DNA from: Lachnospiraceae bacterium
GTDB taxonomy: Bacteria; Bacillota; Clostridia; Lachnospirales; Lachnospiraceae
Assembly (NCBI GenBank): GCA_016281605.1
Contig: JAEEJA010000095.1
Span: forward strand, 62,001 to 126,000
DNA: 64,000 bases
Direction: 5' to 3'
Under the pieces are notes generated by a model. The model had not been told where the DNA came from and did no database searches. It saw nothing but the letters and a program-made list of their open reading frames with translations. The position numbers and the translations under genes were made by a program. Below, in pieces: positions 9,907 through 19,971 of this stretch (position 1 is its first letter; every line of letters starts with the position of its first letter).

Positions 9907-10599
9907 TCACACCTGGCCGGTGCAAAGTGCGATAAAACAGACCTTCTGAACGCCTGCGTGCTTTAGAGCTCTGGCACAGGCGTCTAAAGTACTTCCGGTT
10001 GTTAATATGTCATCTATTATCAATACTGATTCAGGGATTTTTTCATGATTTTTTTTATTGTAGATAAAAGCATCCGAAAGGTTAAAGAATCTTTCTTCTG
10101 CCGAGAGTTCCTTCTGTCTCTTGGTTTCTTTTGTTCTGAGTAGTAAGTCGTTTTCGTACCGGATACCGGTTAGATTTGAGATTTTTAAAGCAAGAAGTGC
10201 TGCCTGATTGAATCCTCTTTTTTGGAGACGCTTTTTATGTATGGGAACGCCGGTTATACACTCACACTTACTTCCCACTATCCAGTCGGATAGTCTTTCC
10301 GTGATCCAAAGAGCATACTCATCTGCATACTCCTGTCTTCCATGGTACTTATACATGGTTATGGAATCCTTCATGTAATCATCATACCAAAGTAGTGCTC
10401 TCCCACTATCAAAACGAAAATTATGATTTTTACAGCTTTCGCAGTATTCCGACTCATCTATCAACGCTCTTCCACACTTCATGCAGAAGGGTTCTTCTAT
10501 GTATGTCCTTAAATTTGTACATTTATTACAAAGCCCCTTTTTTCCTAATGGTCTTACTTCATCGCATATAGGGCATCTCCTGGGATAAATTAAATCCAA
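9907..10599 (-). CDS. ComF family phosphoribosyltransferase-like protein
   Basis: N-term Zn-binding CPICDE..CNKC..CMKCGRAL..CESC; PRT motif ESVLIIDDILTTGSTLDACARALK; KRGFNQA. Confidence 0.9.
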   Translation of the reverse strand: MDLIYPRRCPICDEVRPLGKKGLCNKCTNLRTYIEEPFCMKCGRALIDESEYCESCKNHNFRFDSGRALLWYDDYMKDSITMYKYHGRQEYADEYALWITERLSDWIVGSKCECITGVPIHKKRLQKRGFNQAALLALKISNLTGIRYENDLLLRTKETKRQKELSAEERFFNLSDAFIYNKKNHEKIPESVLIIDDILTTGSTLDACARALKHAGVQKVCFIALCTGQV

Positions 10600-10726
10600 A
10601 AAGGATTCACCGATTTTTGCTATTATGGTAACATTCCTTCTTTCTGTGTATTATATATATTTCTATAATTATTATTTCACTTTTTTATCATACTTCCAAA
10701 CTCTTATAAGTCTATTTACTACTATT

Positions 10727-12946
10727 TCACTCTTCCCTCAGTCTCTCTTCTAAGCTTGAGTACCTCTTCTGGCTGTCAAGGGTTTCTATCATTCTCATTA
10801 CCGTACTCTCCCTTCCAACCAGTATTACGCACTTCTTTGCTCTCGTTACTGCAGTGTAAAGTATATTTCTGTTCAGAAGTCTTGGAGGTCCTGAAAGGAT
10901 AGGCATGATAACCGCAGGGTACTCACTACCCTGTGATTTGTGAATGGTTACTGCGTAAGCTAGAGTTATATTTTCAAGATCTGAAAATGGATAGATTACC
11001 TCTTTATTTCCATCAAATACGCAGGTAAAATACTCGCCCTCTTCGTCTATACTTTCGATAATCCCCATATCTCCGTTAAATATTCCTGCACCCTCATCAA
11101 TAGTTATCTTATATTTGTTTACAATTCTCCACTCCATAAGATAATCATTTTTTATCTGCATTATCTTATCACCCTCTCTGAAAAGGGTCCCACGAAAGTC
11201 GTATTCACGCTTTTTATGAGATTTAGGATTAAGACTTTCCTGGAGATATTTATTTAGATTTTCAACTCCAAGCTCACCTTTTCTCATAGGCGCAAGCACC
11301 TGTATGTCATAAGGATTGGCATGAACATAATTAGGAATTTTATCCTTGGCAAGAGTAAGAACTACGCCTAAGCAGGACCTTATGTCATCCCTCTTAAGCA
11401 TGAAAAAGTCTTTACTTTTATTGTCAAATACCGGCTTCTCACCATGATTAATCTTATGAGCATTTTGAACTATATCGCTTTTGGCAGCCTGTCTAAAGAT
11501 GCGCTCTAGTCTTACACAGGAGCAAAAACCGGATTTTATCATATCTTTCAACACATTTCCCGGACCAACACTTGGGAGCTGATTGGCATCACCTACCATG
11601 ATGAGTCTCATTCCCGGAACTATAGCCTTTAAAAGTGCATTGAATAAATATATATCGACCATAGACATTTCATCTACGATAACTACATCACACTCCAGAG
11701 GATTCATTTCATCTCTTGTAAATCTCATTCTTCGCCCGGTTTCCTCTTCCTCCGGATTAGCATTTATTTCCAAAAGTCTGTGTATGGTCTGAGCTTCATA
11801 GCCTGAAGTTTCAGTCATTCGCTTCGCGGCGCGACCGGTAGGGGCTGCCAGTAAAACTGTCATTCCCTCATCCTTAAGAACCTCTATAATAGCATTTATG
11901 GTGGTTGTCTTTCCCGTTCCCGGTCCACCTGTGATTATAAGTATACCGTTTTTTACGGACTGAACCACGGCATTACGCTGTATATCATCAAGCTCTATAC
12001 CAAGCTTTTTTTCAATATTCGAAATCTGCTTTCCGAGATCCTTTTCATTTACCTTAAAGCCAATATCCAGGTCAAAAAGCATGGAAGCTACATTTCTTTC
12101 CATGTAGTAAATTTCAGACAAATATATCCTCTTACTGTATTCATCACCTGTTATGACTATATCCTTATCAAATGAAAGCTTTTCTAAGTTCACTTCCACA
12201 ATATCCTCAGTTACATGAAGCATCTCAGCAACCCTTGGCACAAATATATCGAGTGGCTGATAGCAATCTCCTTCTTTAAGGGCTTCGTAAAGTGCGTAGC
12301 TCATACCTGCTTTAACACGGAACTCAGAATCCGCATTTATGCCCATGGATGATGCAATCATATCGGCAGTTTTAAATCCCACACCCTCTATATCTTCAGC
12401 AAGTCGATATGGGTTCGAGTCCAATATTTGGTACATCTTCTCGCCATACTTTTTATAAATTTTTACGGAAAGATTCATGGGGATATTGTACTGCTGTAGA
12501 TAGATTGTAGCATTGCGAAGCTGCCTTTTCTCCGCAAACTGCTCTGCTATAGCTCTTGCTTTCTTCTCGCTTATCCCCTTTACGCTCGCAAGCTTTTCAG
12601 GAGCTTTGTCAATGATATCAAATGTATCACTGCCAAACTTCTTTACGATTCTTGCAGCCAAAGCTTCACCTATACCCTTTATGGCACCGGATCCAAGATA
12701 CTTCTCCATAGCCACAGGGCTGTCAGGTTGCTTTGATTCATAAGAGGATATATTGAACTGTTCACCATAATTTTTATGAACTACGATCTCGCCTTCAAGG
12801 GATAAGAACTGACCCTCATTAACAAAAGAAAGATTACCCGTACAGGTAATCTCTTCTCCGGAATCAGCATCAGAAAGAGAGAGAACGGTATAGCCGTTCT
12901 CCTCATTATGAAATACTATTTTTTCTATATAACCTTCTAAATGCAT
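10727..12946 (-). CDS. recD2: ATP-dependent RecD2-type DNA helicase
   Basis: IITGGPGTGKTTTINAIIEVL, DVVIVDEMSMVDIYLFNALL, VGDANQLPSVGPGNVL, TLAYAVTIHKSQGSEYPAVIMPIL. Track start at 12982 overlaps mreB; ATG at 12946 (MHLEGYIEKIVFHNEENGYTVL) is the likely start. Confidence 0.93.
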   Translation of the reverse strand: MHLEGYIEKIVFHNEENGYTVLSLSDADSGEEITCTGNLSFVNEGQFLSLEGEIVVHKNYGEQFNISSYESKQPDSPVAMEKYLGSGAIKGIGEALAARIVKKFGSDTFDIIDKAPEKLASVKGISEKKARAIAEQFAEKRQLRNATIYLQQYNIPMNLSVKIYKKYGEKMYQILDSNPYRLAEDIEGVGFKTADMIASSMGINADSEFRVKAGMSYALYEALKEGDCYQPLDIFVPRVAEMLHVTEDIVEVNLEKLSFDKDIVITGDEYSKRIYLSEIYYMERNVASMLFDLDIGFKVNEKDLGKQISNIEKKLGIELDDIQRNAVVQSVKNGILIITGGPGTGKTTTINAIIEVLKDEGMTVLLAAPTGRAAKRMTETSGYEAQTIHRLLEINANPEEEETGRRMRFTRDEMNPLECDVVIVDEMSMVDIYLFNALLKAIVPGMRLIMVGDANQLPSVGPGNVLKDMIKSGFCSCVRLERIFRQAAKSDIVQNAHKINHGEKPVFDNKSKDFFMLKRDDIRSCLGVVLTLAKDKIPNYVHANPYDIQVLAPMRKGELGVENLNKYLQESLNPKSHKKREYDFRGTLFREGDKIMQIKNDYLMEWRIVNKYKITIDEGAGIFNGDMGIIESIDEEGEYFTCVFDGNKEVIYPFSDLENITLAYAVTIHKSQGSEYPAVIMPILSGPPRLLNRNILYTAVTRAKKCVILVGRESTVMRMIETLDSQKRYSSLEERLREE

Positions 12947-12959
12947 GCAAAAAGACTCC

Positions 12960-13955
12960 TTATTCGTCGTCCCTCTTCTCACTTAAGAAATCAACATACA
13001 TACCTGTTCCGATAGCAACAGCTGTCATCGGATCCTCTGCTGTCATGGTATTGATACCGGTCTTTTCTGAGATAAGCTCCTCAAGACCGTATAACAGACT
13101 TCCGCCACCTGTTAAAACTATACCTCTGTCAGATATATCTGCAGCAAGCTCAGGAGGTGTCTGCTCAAGTACTGTATGTACAGCCTCAACTATCTGTGAG
13201 GTTGCTTCCGAAAGTGCTTCGAGTGTTTCCTCTGATGTAATTTCTATTGTCTTTGGAAGACCTGTGATAAGATTACGTCCACGAACATCAAGAGTTACTA
13301 CCTCCGGTCTTCTGTAAGCAGAACCAATCTTTATCTTTATTTCCTCTGCTGTACGCTCACCTATAAGAAGATTGTGAGTTTTACGCATATAACGAACGAT
13401 AGCATCATCGAAATCGTCGCCTGCTATCTTAATGGATGTAGATACTACTGTACCTGCAAGTGAAATAACCGCAACATCTGTAGTACCACCACCTATATCA
13501 ACTATCATGTTTCCACATGGCTTTGCTATATCAATACCTGCACCAATGGCAGCTGCAACCGGCTCCTCTATGATTGCAACCTCTCTGGCACCTGCTTCGT
13601 ATGTAGCCTGTTCAACAGCCATCTTTTCAACTTCTGTAGCCGCACTTGGTATACAAACAGCTATTCTTGGCTTTCTGAAACGGTTTCTACCACATGCCTT
13701 CTGTATGAAGTATCTAAGCATCTTTTCTGTAACCGTATAATCAGATATAACACCCTGTCTTAGCGGTCTTACGGCAATTATATTACCGGGTGTACGTCCG
13801 AGCATAAGTCTCGCATCATCACCAATTGCCTTGATTTTGTTTGTATCTCTGTCAAATGCAACAACTGAAGGTTCTCTTAAAACAACACCCTTATCCTTAA
13901 CATATACCAGGACATTGGCTGTACCTAAATCTATACCTATATCACTACTAACCAT
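12960..13955 (-). CDS. mreB: MreB/Mbl-family rod-shape determining protein
   Basis: DIGIDLGTANVLVYVKDKGVVLREPSVVAFD, IVDIGGGTTDVAVISLAG, RGIVLTGGGSLLYGLEELI. Confidence 0.95.
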   Translation of the reverse strand: MVSSDIGIDLGTANVLVYVKDKGVVLREPSVVAFDRDTNKIKAIGDDARLMLGRTPGNIIAVRPLRQGVISDYTVTEKMLRYFIQKACGRNRFRKPRIAVCIPSAATEVEKMAVEQATYEAGAREVAIIEEPVAAAIGAGIDIAKPCGNMIVDIGGGTTDVAVISLAGTVVSTSIKIAGDDFDDAIVRYMRKTHNLLIGERTAEEIKIKIGSAYRRPEVVTLDVRGRNLITGLPKTIEITSEETLEALSEATSQIVEAVHTVLEQTPPELAADISDRGIVLTGGGSLLYGLEELISEKTGINTMTAEDPMTAVAIGTGMYVDFLSEKRDDE

Positions 13956-14118
13956 CTTAAAACCTCTTTCTCTAATACACTTTTTAATCTAATCTGTTAT
14001 CCCTCAATATTTTCTTCTACCTATCCATATTCGCAAAAGCAAAAAATCACCTAAGCCATTTGATTATAATACACTTTTTTCTGAACGTCAATATACTATA
14101 AATGAGATTAACGCATTT

Positions 14119-15864
14119 TTATCTTGAATCTAAAATCTTAAACTGAACTGAATTATTGTAATCATTGATGTCGGGAGCATACATAATATCCATGTAGACA
14201 CCTTCAAAATCACCTTCGGTCAAAGCGTTCCACACTGATTCATCATATTTTTCCATTATTCGGTTTTTAATACCCGACTCAACATCAAAGTCCACTGCAT
14301 AGTACTTTCTTCCACCGTCCTCAAGTACTATTCTGCCGACATTTTGAGTTCTTCCGCACAAAAATATATTTTTTATAAGCACGTGCCTCTTTACAAGCTT
14401 TGCAGAAGGATTGTCAGTACCAAAGGGTTCCATAAGAGCTAACTCTTTTACGGTATTTATGCTTATGTCACCAAGGTCTACCTCAGCATCAAAGTAAATC
14501 TCTTCAGTAAGATCTTCATCTGTCAGATTTTGATTTTTCAGCAATGCTGTGTAAACTTCTTCCATGCGATCCTTCTCGAATGAAAAACCTGCTGCAAGAG
14601 CATGTCCGCCATACTCCAATAGAAGCTCACTTATTTCATTTAAAGCCCTCTGCATATGGTACGCGGGTATAGATCTGCCGGATCCCTTAACCTTATGAGA
14701 GCTCTCCGAGTGAGCGTCCACCACTACCATTACAGGTTTATAGTACTTTTCTCTTATCCTTCCTGCCACGATCCCAACTACTGATTCGCTTAAATCACCC
14801 AGATAGATGAGAAATATCGGTTTCTCCTTTAAATTATGCTCTTCTATGTAGCTTTCTGCCAGTGCTACGCCTCTTTCTGTAATATCCTTTCTCTCATCAT
14901 TAAGACCTTTTAAGTAAGTTGCCAATTTCTCCGCCTCATTTTCATCCTCGGTAAGCATGAGTTTAAGGCTTTTTTCAGCACTTTCTAATCTTCCCGCCGC
15001 ATTGATACAAGGACCTATACGAAATCCATAGTCAAATGAGCCGATATCCTTTTTAAACTCCAACTTCTCTATAAGTTTATTAAGCCCCATAATCTGACAT
15101 ACCTTATTAATGTAGCTTAAGCCATAACGGGTAATAATTCTGTTTTCGCCCGTAAGTGGAACCACATCACAAACAGTGGCGATTGACGCAGGTATCATAA
15201 GCTGCACAAGCAAAGGATTGTAGGCTTTATCTCCGGCTGTAAGCATCTGTATCATACGATAAGCTATGCCCGCTCCGCACATATCCTTATATGGATATTT
15301 GCAATCGCTTTGCTTTGGATCTACGATAAAGTCTGCATTTGGAAGTATATCCTTCCCATCCTCCTTGGGAGTTTCATGATGGTCTGTTATAATAATAGGT
15401 ATCTGCAGCTCTCTTGCTCTATTTACTGCCTCAATTGCCGATATACCATTATCACAGGTAAGGATAATATCTGCCCCTGCCTCCTTCGCCTCATCTACCA
15501 TGTAAGGTCGTATACCATAACCATCATGTACTCTGTGGGGCAGGCGATAATCCACCTTATAGCCCAATTCTCTTAGACCCCTTACAAGAATGTATGAAGA
15601 CATGACACCATCTACATCATAATCCCCTACAACCCTTATATACTCACCTTTTCTCGATTTCAGAAAATCACAGGCTGCACTCATACCTTTCATTTCGCTT
15701 ACGTCACCTAACTTTGGTGCACCTACGTTTAAGTAAGCATCCATTTCATGCAGTGTTTTAAAACCCTTATTAATAAGGATTTTTGCAAATACTTCGGAAA
15801 CCTTGTACCTTTCCGTGATTATTGAAAGATCAAAGTCGATATTTTTATGAACCCATTTATTCAA
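14119..15864 (-). CDS. recJ: Single-stranded-DNA-specific exonuclease RecJ
   Basis: VVGDYDVDGVMSSYIL, LTCDNGISA, IIITDHHETP, CGAGIAYRMIQ, GGHALAAGFSFEKD. Confidence 0.94.
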   Translation of the reverse strand: MNKWVHKNIDFDLSIITERYKVSEVFAKILINKGFKTLHEMDAYLNVGAPKLGDVSEMKGMSAACDFLKSRKGEYIRVVGDYDVDGVMSSYILVRGLRELGYKVDYRLPHRVHDGYGIRPYMVDEAKEAGADIILTCDNGISAIEAVNRARELQIPIIITDHHETPKEDGKDILPNADFIVDPKQSDCKYPYKDMCGAGIAYRMIQMLTAGDKAYNPLLVQLMIPASIATVCDVVPLTGENRIITRYGLSYINKVCQIMGLNKLIEKLEFKKDIGSFDYGFRIGPCINAAGRLESAEKSLKLMLTEDENEAEKLATYLKGLNDERKDITERGVALAESYIEEHNLKEKPIFLIYLGDLSESVVGIVAGRIREKYYKPVMVVVDAHSESSHKVKGSGRSIPAYHMQRALNEISELLLEYGGHALAAGFSFEKDRMEEVYTALLKNQNLTDEDLTEEIYFDAEVDLGDISINTVKELALMEPFGTDNPSAKLVKRHVLIKNIFLCGRTQNVGRIVLEDGGRKYYAVDFDVESGIKNRIMEKYDESVWNALTEGDFEGVYMDIMYAPDINDYNNSVQFKILDSR

Positions 15865-15967
15865 TGTTTAGGTACCTTTCTAAATGAAATTATTATATAT
15901 AAACACACTCAAAGCGCATTCTTCAGAGATTTTATCCTGGATTAAAGGTTAAAAAAACTGTTTTATG

Positions 15968-16999
15968 TTAAGACTCTCCCGCAAGTCTTGCTGTAAACGA
16001 AGACCACTCTCCCGATTCACTGTAATCTACTATCTCAAAACCGGCTTCAAGAAGAGCCTTCTTCACTCTTTCGGCTCTTTCCAGTAAGATTCCGGATGTT
16101 ATAAAGAGACCACCCGGATTCATAAACTCTGAAACTACAGATGTAAGTGGCACAATAACATCATCCAGTATATTGGCCAAAACTATATCGGATTTGTGAC
16201 CGACCTTTTCTTTCACAGCCTTTGTATCTGTAAGAATATCTGCTCTGAAAGCACTGTACTTATCTTCAGTAATAGAATTTAATTCCATATCTTCTTTTAC
16301 GTTATCGATAGCAAGCTCATCTATATCCATAAGGACAGCACTCCTCGCGCCTAAGCAAAGAGCTGTAATTCCAAGTATTCCACTTCCGCAACCTATATCA
16401 AGAACGTCCATTCCGGGTTTTAAGTGCTTCTCAAGAGCCGTAAGGCAAAGCTTTGTAGTATCATGCATACCGGTTCCGAATCCTGCTCCCGGATTGATGG
16501 TAACAATTATGTCCTCTTCATTTGCAAAGTCAGGTCTTTCTTCCCACATTGGCTTTATAATTATATCAGAAGTCACGCGAAATGACTTAAAAGCTTCTTT
16601 GTACTTATCCTTCCACTCGCTGTCATCTCTGATGGAGTAAGTAACAGAAGGCTTCTCTGACTCATTTCCCTCATAAGCTTTACTTAGTGCTTCACCGATA
16701 AGCTTCATGGTTTCTTCTGCACCCTTCCTTAAAAATGTATCGGTAAGAGCTTCGTCGCGAATAGACGAGCCTGTACTAAGTCCCGAAACATCGTCCTCTG
16801 TTGAGTAAACTATAAATTCTGCCCTGTCAGTTTTTGGAAGTTCGGCACTTATATCTGTAAACATACGCTTCTCGTCTTCCCTGCTTAGCGGAACATCATC
16901 CCTTATCTCGTAGGATGTAAATCCAAGCTCGTAGAGAATTCCTTCTACCTTTTCAACCTGTGACAGGACTGTTTTTATCGTATATTCTATCCACTGCAT
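15968..16999 (-). CDS. prmA: Ribosomal protein L11 methyltransferase
   Basis: INPGAGFGTGMHDTTKLCLTALEK, VLDIGCGSGILGITALCLGA, DIVLANILDDVIVPL, GGLFITSGI. Confidence 0.93.
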   Translation of the reverse strand: MQWIEYTIKTVLSQVEKVEGILYELGFTSYEIRDDVPLSREDEKRMFTDISAELPKTDRAEFIVYSTEDDVSGLSTGSSIRDEALTDTFLRKGAEETMKLIGEALSKAYEGNESEKPSVTYSIRDDSEWKDKYKEAFKSFRVTSDIIIKPMWEERPDFANEEDIIVTINPGAGFGTGMHDTTKLCLTALEKHLKPGMDVLDIGCGSGILGITALCLGARSAVLMDIDELAIDNVKEDMELNSITEDKYSAFRADILTDTKAVKEKVGHKSDIVLANILDDVIVPLTSVVSEFMNPGGLFITSGILLERAERVKKALLEAGFEIVDYSESGEWSSFTARLAGES

Positions 17000-17089
17000 G
17001 TGACTTAGACCTCTCTTTCTCATTTGCTTTCTTTACAAATCAAAATTCGGTTTAACCTCGAAAATTTCATTTGAATTTTTCTCGGTAAA

Positions 17090-17162
17090 TTATGAGATAC
17101 TTCGTGTCTTCGCAGGTTTCGTAACAAAAAACCTGCTGAAGTTGCTTCGCAACTTCTCATAA
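17090..17162. repeat. Multi-branched inverted-repeat structure in the prmA/U32 divergent intergenic region
   Basis: Outer arms TTATGAGA (17090-17097)/TCTCATAA (17155-17162); inner hairpins GCAGGTTT/AAACCTGC and GAAGTTGC-TTC-GCAACTTC. Confidence 0.6.
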
Positions 17163-17231
17163 GTAATATATCAAACAAAAATGGGTTTGTCATCTGTAAA
17201 AATCCTTTAGGGGTGTTACATTATTATGAAG

Positions 17232-17261
17232 TTGACACAAAACCCTTTATAGTGTTATAAA
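17232..17261 (+). promoter_or_regulatory. Sigma-A-type promoter for the U32 peptidase gene
   Basis: TTGACA, ~18-bp spacer, TATAAA just upstream of the gene. Confidence 0.6.
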
Positions 17262-17300
17262 TTGAAAGTGAGAGTAGAAATATATTTGGAGGAATTTATA

Positions 17301-18551
17301 TTGGATAAGAAATACAGAAAAACCGAACTTCTGGTGCCAGCCGGCAGCTTAGAGGTTCTTAAGATAGCAGTGCTCTACGGTGCAGATGCAGTTTATATCG
17401 GTGGGGATATGTATGGACTCAGAGCCAGAGCAAAGAACTTTACACTCGACAAGATGGAGGAGGGCATCGCATTTGCCCATTCCCGTGGCGTTAAGGTATA
17501 TGTTACAGCAAATATTACGGCTCATGATAGGGATTTAGAGGGAATCCGGAAGTACTTCAACGAACTTAATGCTCTGGGAGTAAACAGGCCCGATGCCCTT
17601 ATTATATCGGATCCGGGTGTGTTTACCATAGCTCGGGAAGTGTGTCCTGAGATAGATATCCACATATCCACACAGGCAAACAATGTTAATTCCGGGACCT
17701 ATAACTTCTGGAGATCTCTCGGTGCAACCCGAGTTGTGAGCGCTCGAGAGCTTTCGCTTAAAGAGATAAAGACAATCCGAGAGAGTATTCCTGAAGACTT
17801 TGAAATCGAGACCTTTGTTCACGGAGCTATGTGTATATCCCATTCCGGAAGGTGCCTTCTAAGTCACTATTTTACCGGAAGAGATGCCAATCTGGGGGCA
17901 TGTACTCATCCATGCCGATGGAAGTACTATATAGTTGAAGAGAAAAGACCCGGAGAATATCTACCGATAGAGGAGAATGAAAGAGGAACCTATATATTTA
18001 ACTCTAAGGATTTATGCATGATAGAGCACATCCCTGACCTTATGGATGCAGGTATAGACAGCTTTAAGATTGAAGGAAGGATGAAGACAGCACTTTATGT
18101 AGCCTGTGTTGCCAGAACTTATCGTAAAGCAATAGATGATTTCTTAGAATCTCCTGAGAAGTATGAAAAAAACAAGGACTGGTACTTGGATGAGATTGCC
18201 AAATGTACCTACAGGCAGTACACAACGGGATTCTTCTATGGTCCTACCACTCACGAGGCCCAGATTTACGATAATAATACCTACGTTACAAATTATATAT
18301 TCCTGGGAATTATAGATAGGATGGATGAAGATGGAATCGCATGGTTTCAGCAAAAAAATAAATTCTCGGTTGGAGATAAGATAGAGATAATGAAGCCTGA
18401 CGGAAGCAATATAGATGCTGAAGTGCTCGAGATGTACAACGAAGATCACGAGGCTATCGAAAACTGTCCACACGCAAGTGTTATGGTTGGTGTCAAGCTT
18501 TCAAGCACTAACCTAAAGGAATTTGATATCTTAAGAGTTTCCGGAGAATGA
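17301..18551 (+). CDS. Peptidase U32 family protein (tRNA/rRNA hydroxylation-type U32)
   Basis: TELLVPAGSLEVLKIAVLYGADAVYIGG, ETFVHGAMCISHSGRCLLSHYFTGRDANLGACTHPCRWKY, LCMIEHIPDLMDAGIDSFKIEGRMKT. Likely TTG start after TTTGGAGGAATTTATA. Confidence 0.9.
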   Translation: MDKKYRKTELLVPAGSLEVLKIAVLYGADAVYIGGDMYGLRARAKNFTLDKMEEGIAFAHSRGVKVYVTANITAHDRDLEGIRKYFNELNALGVNRPDALIISDPGVFTIAREVCPEIDIHISTQANNVNSGTYNFWRSLGATRVVSARELSLKEIKTIRESIPEDFEIETFVHGAMCISHSGRCLLSHYFTGRDANLGACTHPCRWKYYIVEEKRPGEYLPIEENERGTYIFNSKDLCMIEHIPDLMDAGIDSFKIEGRMKTALYVACVARTYRKAIDDFLESPEKYEKNKDWYLDEIAKCTYRQYTTGFFYGPTTHEAQIYDNNTYVTNYIFLGIIDRMDEDGIAWFQQKNKFSVGDKIEIMKPDGSNIDAEVLEMYNEDHEAIENCPHASVMVGVKLSSTNLKEFDILRVSGE

Positions 18552-18567
18552 TAAATATAGAAATAAA

Positions 18568-18595
18568 AAAGGGAGTCCCTCGGGATTCCCTTTGT
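18568..18595. terminator. Intrinsic terminator downstream of the U32 gene
   Basis: AAAGGGAGTCCC-TC-GGGATTCCCTTT. Confidence 0.7.
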
Positions 18596-18660
18596 TGTTA
18601 CTCCTCATTAGCAAATATCCATCTATTATAAAATGATTTATGCAATGATAATAACTTTAA

Positions 18661-18864
18661 TTATTCAGCTACCTTTACAACGTTAGCTGCCTGTGGTCCT
18701 TTTTCGCCCTCAACAACGTCAAACTCAACTGTTTCGTTGTCATCAAGAGATCTGTAACCATCCATCTGAAGTGCAGAAAAATGTACGAATACATCATTTC
18801 CTGTTTCATCTGAGATAAAGCCATAGCCTTTCTTTGCATTAAACCACTTAACTGTTCCTCTCAT
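18661..18864 (-). CDS. Cold-shock protein (CspA family)
   Basis: [62 protein letters not shown]. Confidence 0.97.
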   Translation of the reverse strand: MRGTVKWFNAKKGYGFISDETGNDVFVHFSALQMDGYRSLDDNETVEFDVVEGEKGPQAANVVKVAE

Positions 18865-19049
18865 ACTAATTGTGCCTCCTAAGACAAAAATTCGTTGACT
18901 TACTTAAATGTTTTCAACGTCATAAAGATAGCATAATTACACTATAAAGTCAATTATTAATTTTTAGATACTTCGTTTTCCTTGACGTATAAGCAGTTTA
19001 GGTGTATCATTTTATATGTTCTTGTTATTATCAATAAGACAAATGTATA

Positions 19050-19123
19050 CGGGGCGTGGCGTAGCTTGGTAGCGCGCTTGACTGGGGGGCAAGAGGTCGT
19101 CGGTTCAAATCCGGTCGCCCCGA
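19050..19123 (+). tRNA. tRNA-Pro (anticodon GGG)
   Basis: CGGGGCG/CGCCCCG acceptor stem, D-arm GCGTAGCTTGGTAGCGC, anticodon loop CTGGGGG, T-arm GTCGG-TTCAAAT-CCGGT, discriminator A, no encoded CCA. Confidence 0.93.
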
Positions 19124-19217
19124 TTATTCATGGAGACATCAGGAAGATTCTTTTGTCTCTTTTTTTTATCGCAGAGTATGACAACTTTACAATTATGGAA
19201 AGATGGTATAAAATAAC

Positions 19218-19919
19218 ATGGATAGTCAGTTTATACGAACAGAGTTAATAATAGGAGAAGAGGCAGTTTCGCGCCTTGCCCAAAGCAGGGTTATAATCTT
19301 TGGCATCGGAGGTGTAGGAGGATACACTTGTGAAGCACTTGCGAGAGGTGGTATAGGGCACTTCGACCTTGTGGACAAAGACGTAGTTGATGTTTCAAAT
19401 ATTAATAGGCAGATAATAGCATTGCATGATACTGTAGGAAGATATAAAACCGAGGTTATGAAGGAAAGGATATTATCCATAAATCCGTGTGCTGAGGTTG
19501 TTATTCATAACACATTTTTCCTGCCTGAAAACTCTGATGATTTTGATTTTAATAATTATGATTATGTAATAGATGCAGTAGATACAGTAACTGCGAAGCT
19601 CGAAATTATTCAAAAAGCGAAGGCAACAGGTGTTCCTGTTATTAGTGCGATGGGAGCCGGTAATAAGCTGGATGCAGGTGCATTTAAAGTGGCTGATATC
19701 TACGATACGAAGGTCTGCCCGCTAGCAAGGGTTATGAGAAAGGAATTAAAGGTTAGAGGCATAAAAAACTTAAAAGTTGTATATTCTGAAGAAAAGCCGG
19801 TAAACACAGCCGAGAGGACACCCGGAAGTATATCCTATGCTCCCGGCATCTGTGGTCTAATGATTGCGGGAGAGGTTATTAAAGATCTGACTTTAGGATT
19901 TAGTATAAACAATCATTAA
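19218..19919 (+). CDS. tcdA: ThiF/TcdA-family tRNA threonylcarbamoyladenosine dehydratase
   Basis: RVIIFGIGGVGGYTCEALARGGIGHFDLVDKDVVDVSNINRQIIALHDTVGRYKTEVMKERI; CPLARVMRKELKVRGI. Confidence 0.9.
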   Translation: MDSQFIRTELIIGEEAVSRLAQSRVIIFGIGGVGGYTCEALARGGIGHFDLVDKDVVDVSNINRQIIALHDTVGRYKTEVMKERILSINPCAEVVIHNTFFLPENSDDFDFNNYDYVIDAVDTVTAKLEIIQKAKATGVPVISAMGAGNKLDAGAFKVADIYDTKVCPLARVMRKELKVRGIKNLKVVYSEEKPVNTAERTPGSISYAPGICGLMIAGEVIKDLTLGFSINNH

Positions 19920-19935
19920 TATAAACAATCATTAA
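19904..19935 (+). repeat. Perfect 16-bp tandem duplication spanning the tcdA stop codon
   Basis: TATAAACAATCATTAA repeated twice head-to-tail. Confidence 0.9.
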
Positions 19936-19971
19936 GAAACCGGAAAACTTGCAATAATACGGAGGGATGAG

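Noticed and set aside
18982-19248. 88-aa plus-strand ORF
   Set aside because: Runs through the tRNA-Pro gene (the translated WRSLVARLTGGQEVVGSNPVAP segment is the tRNA itself).
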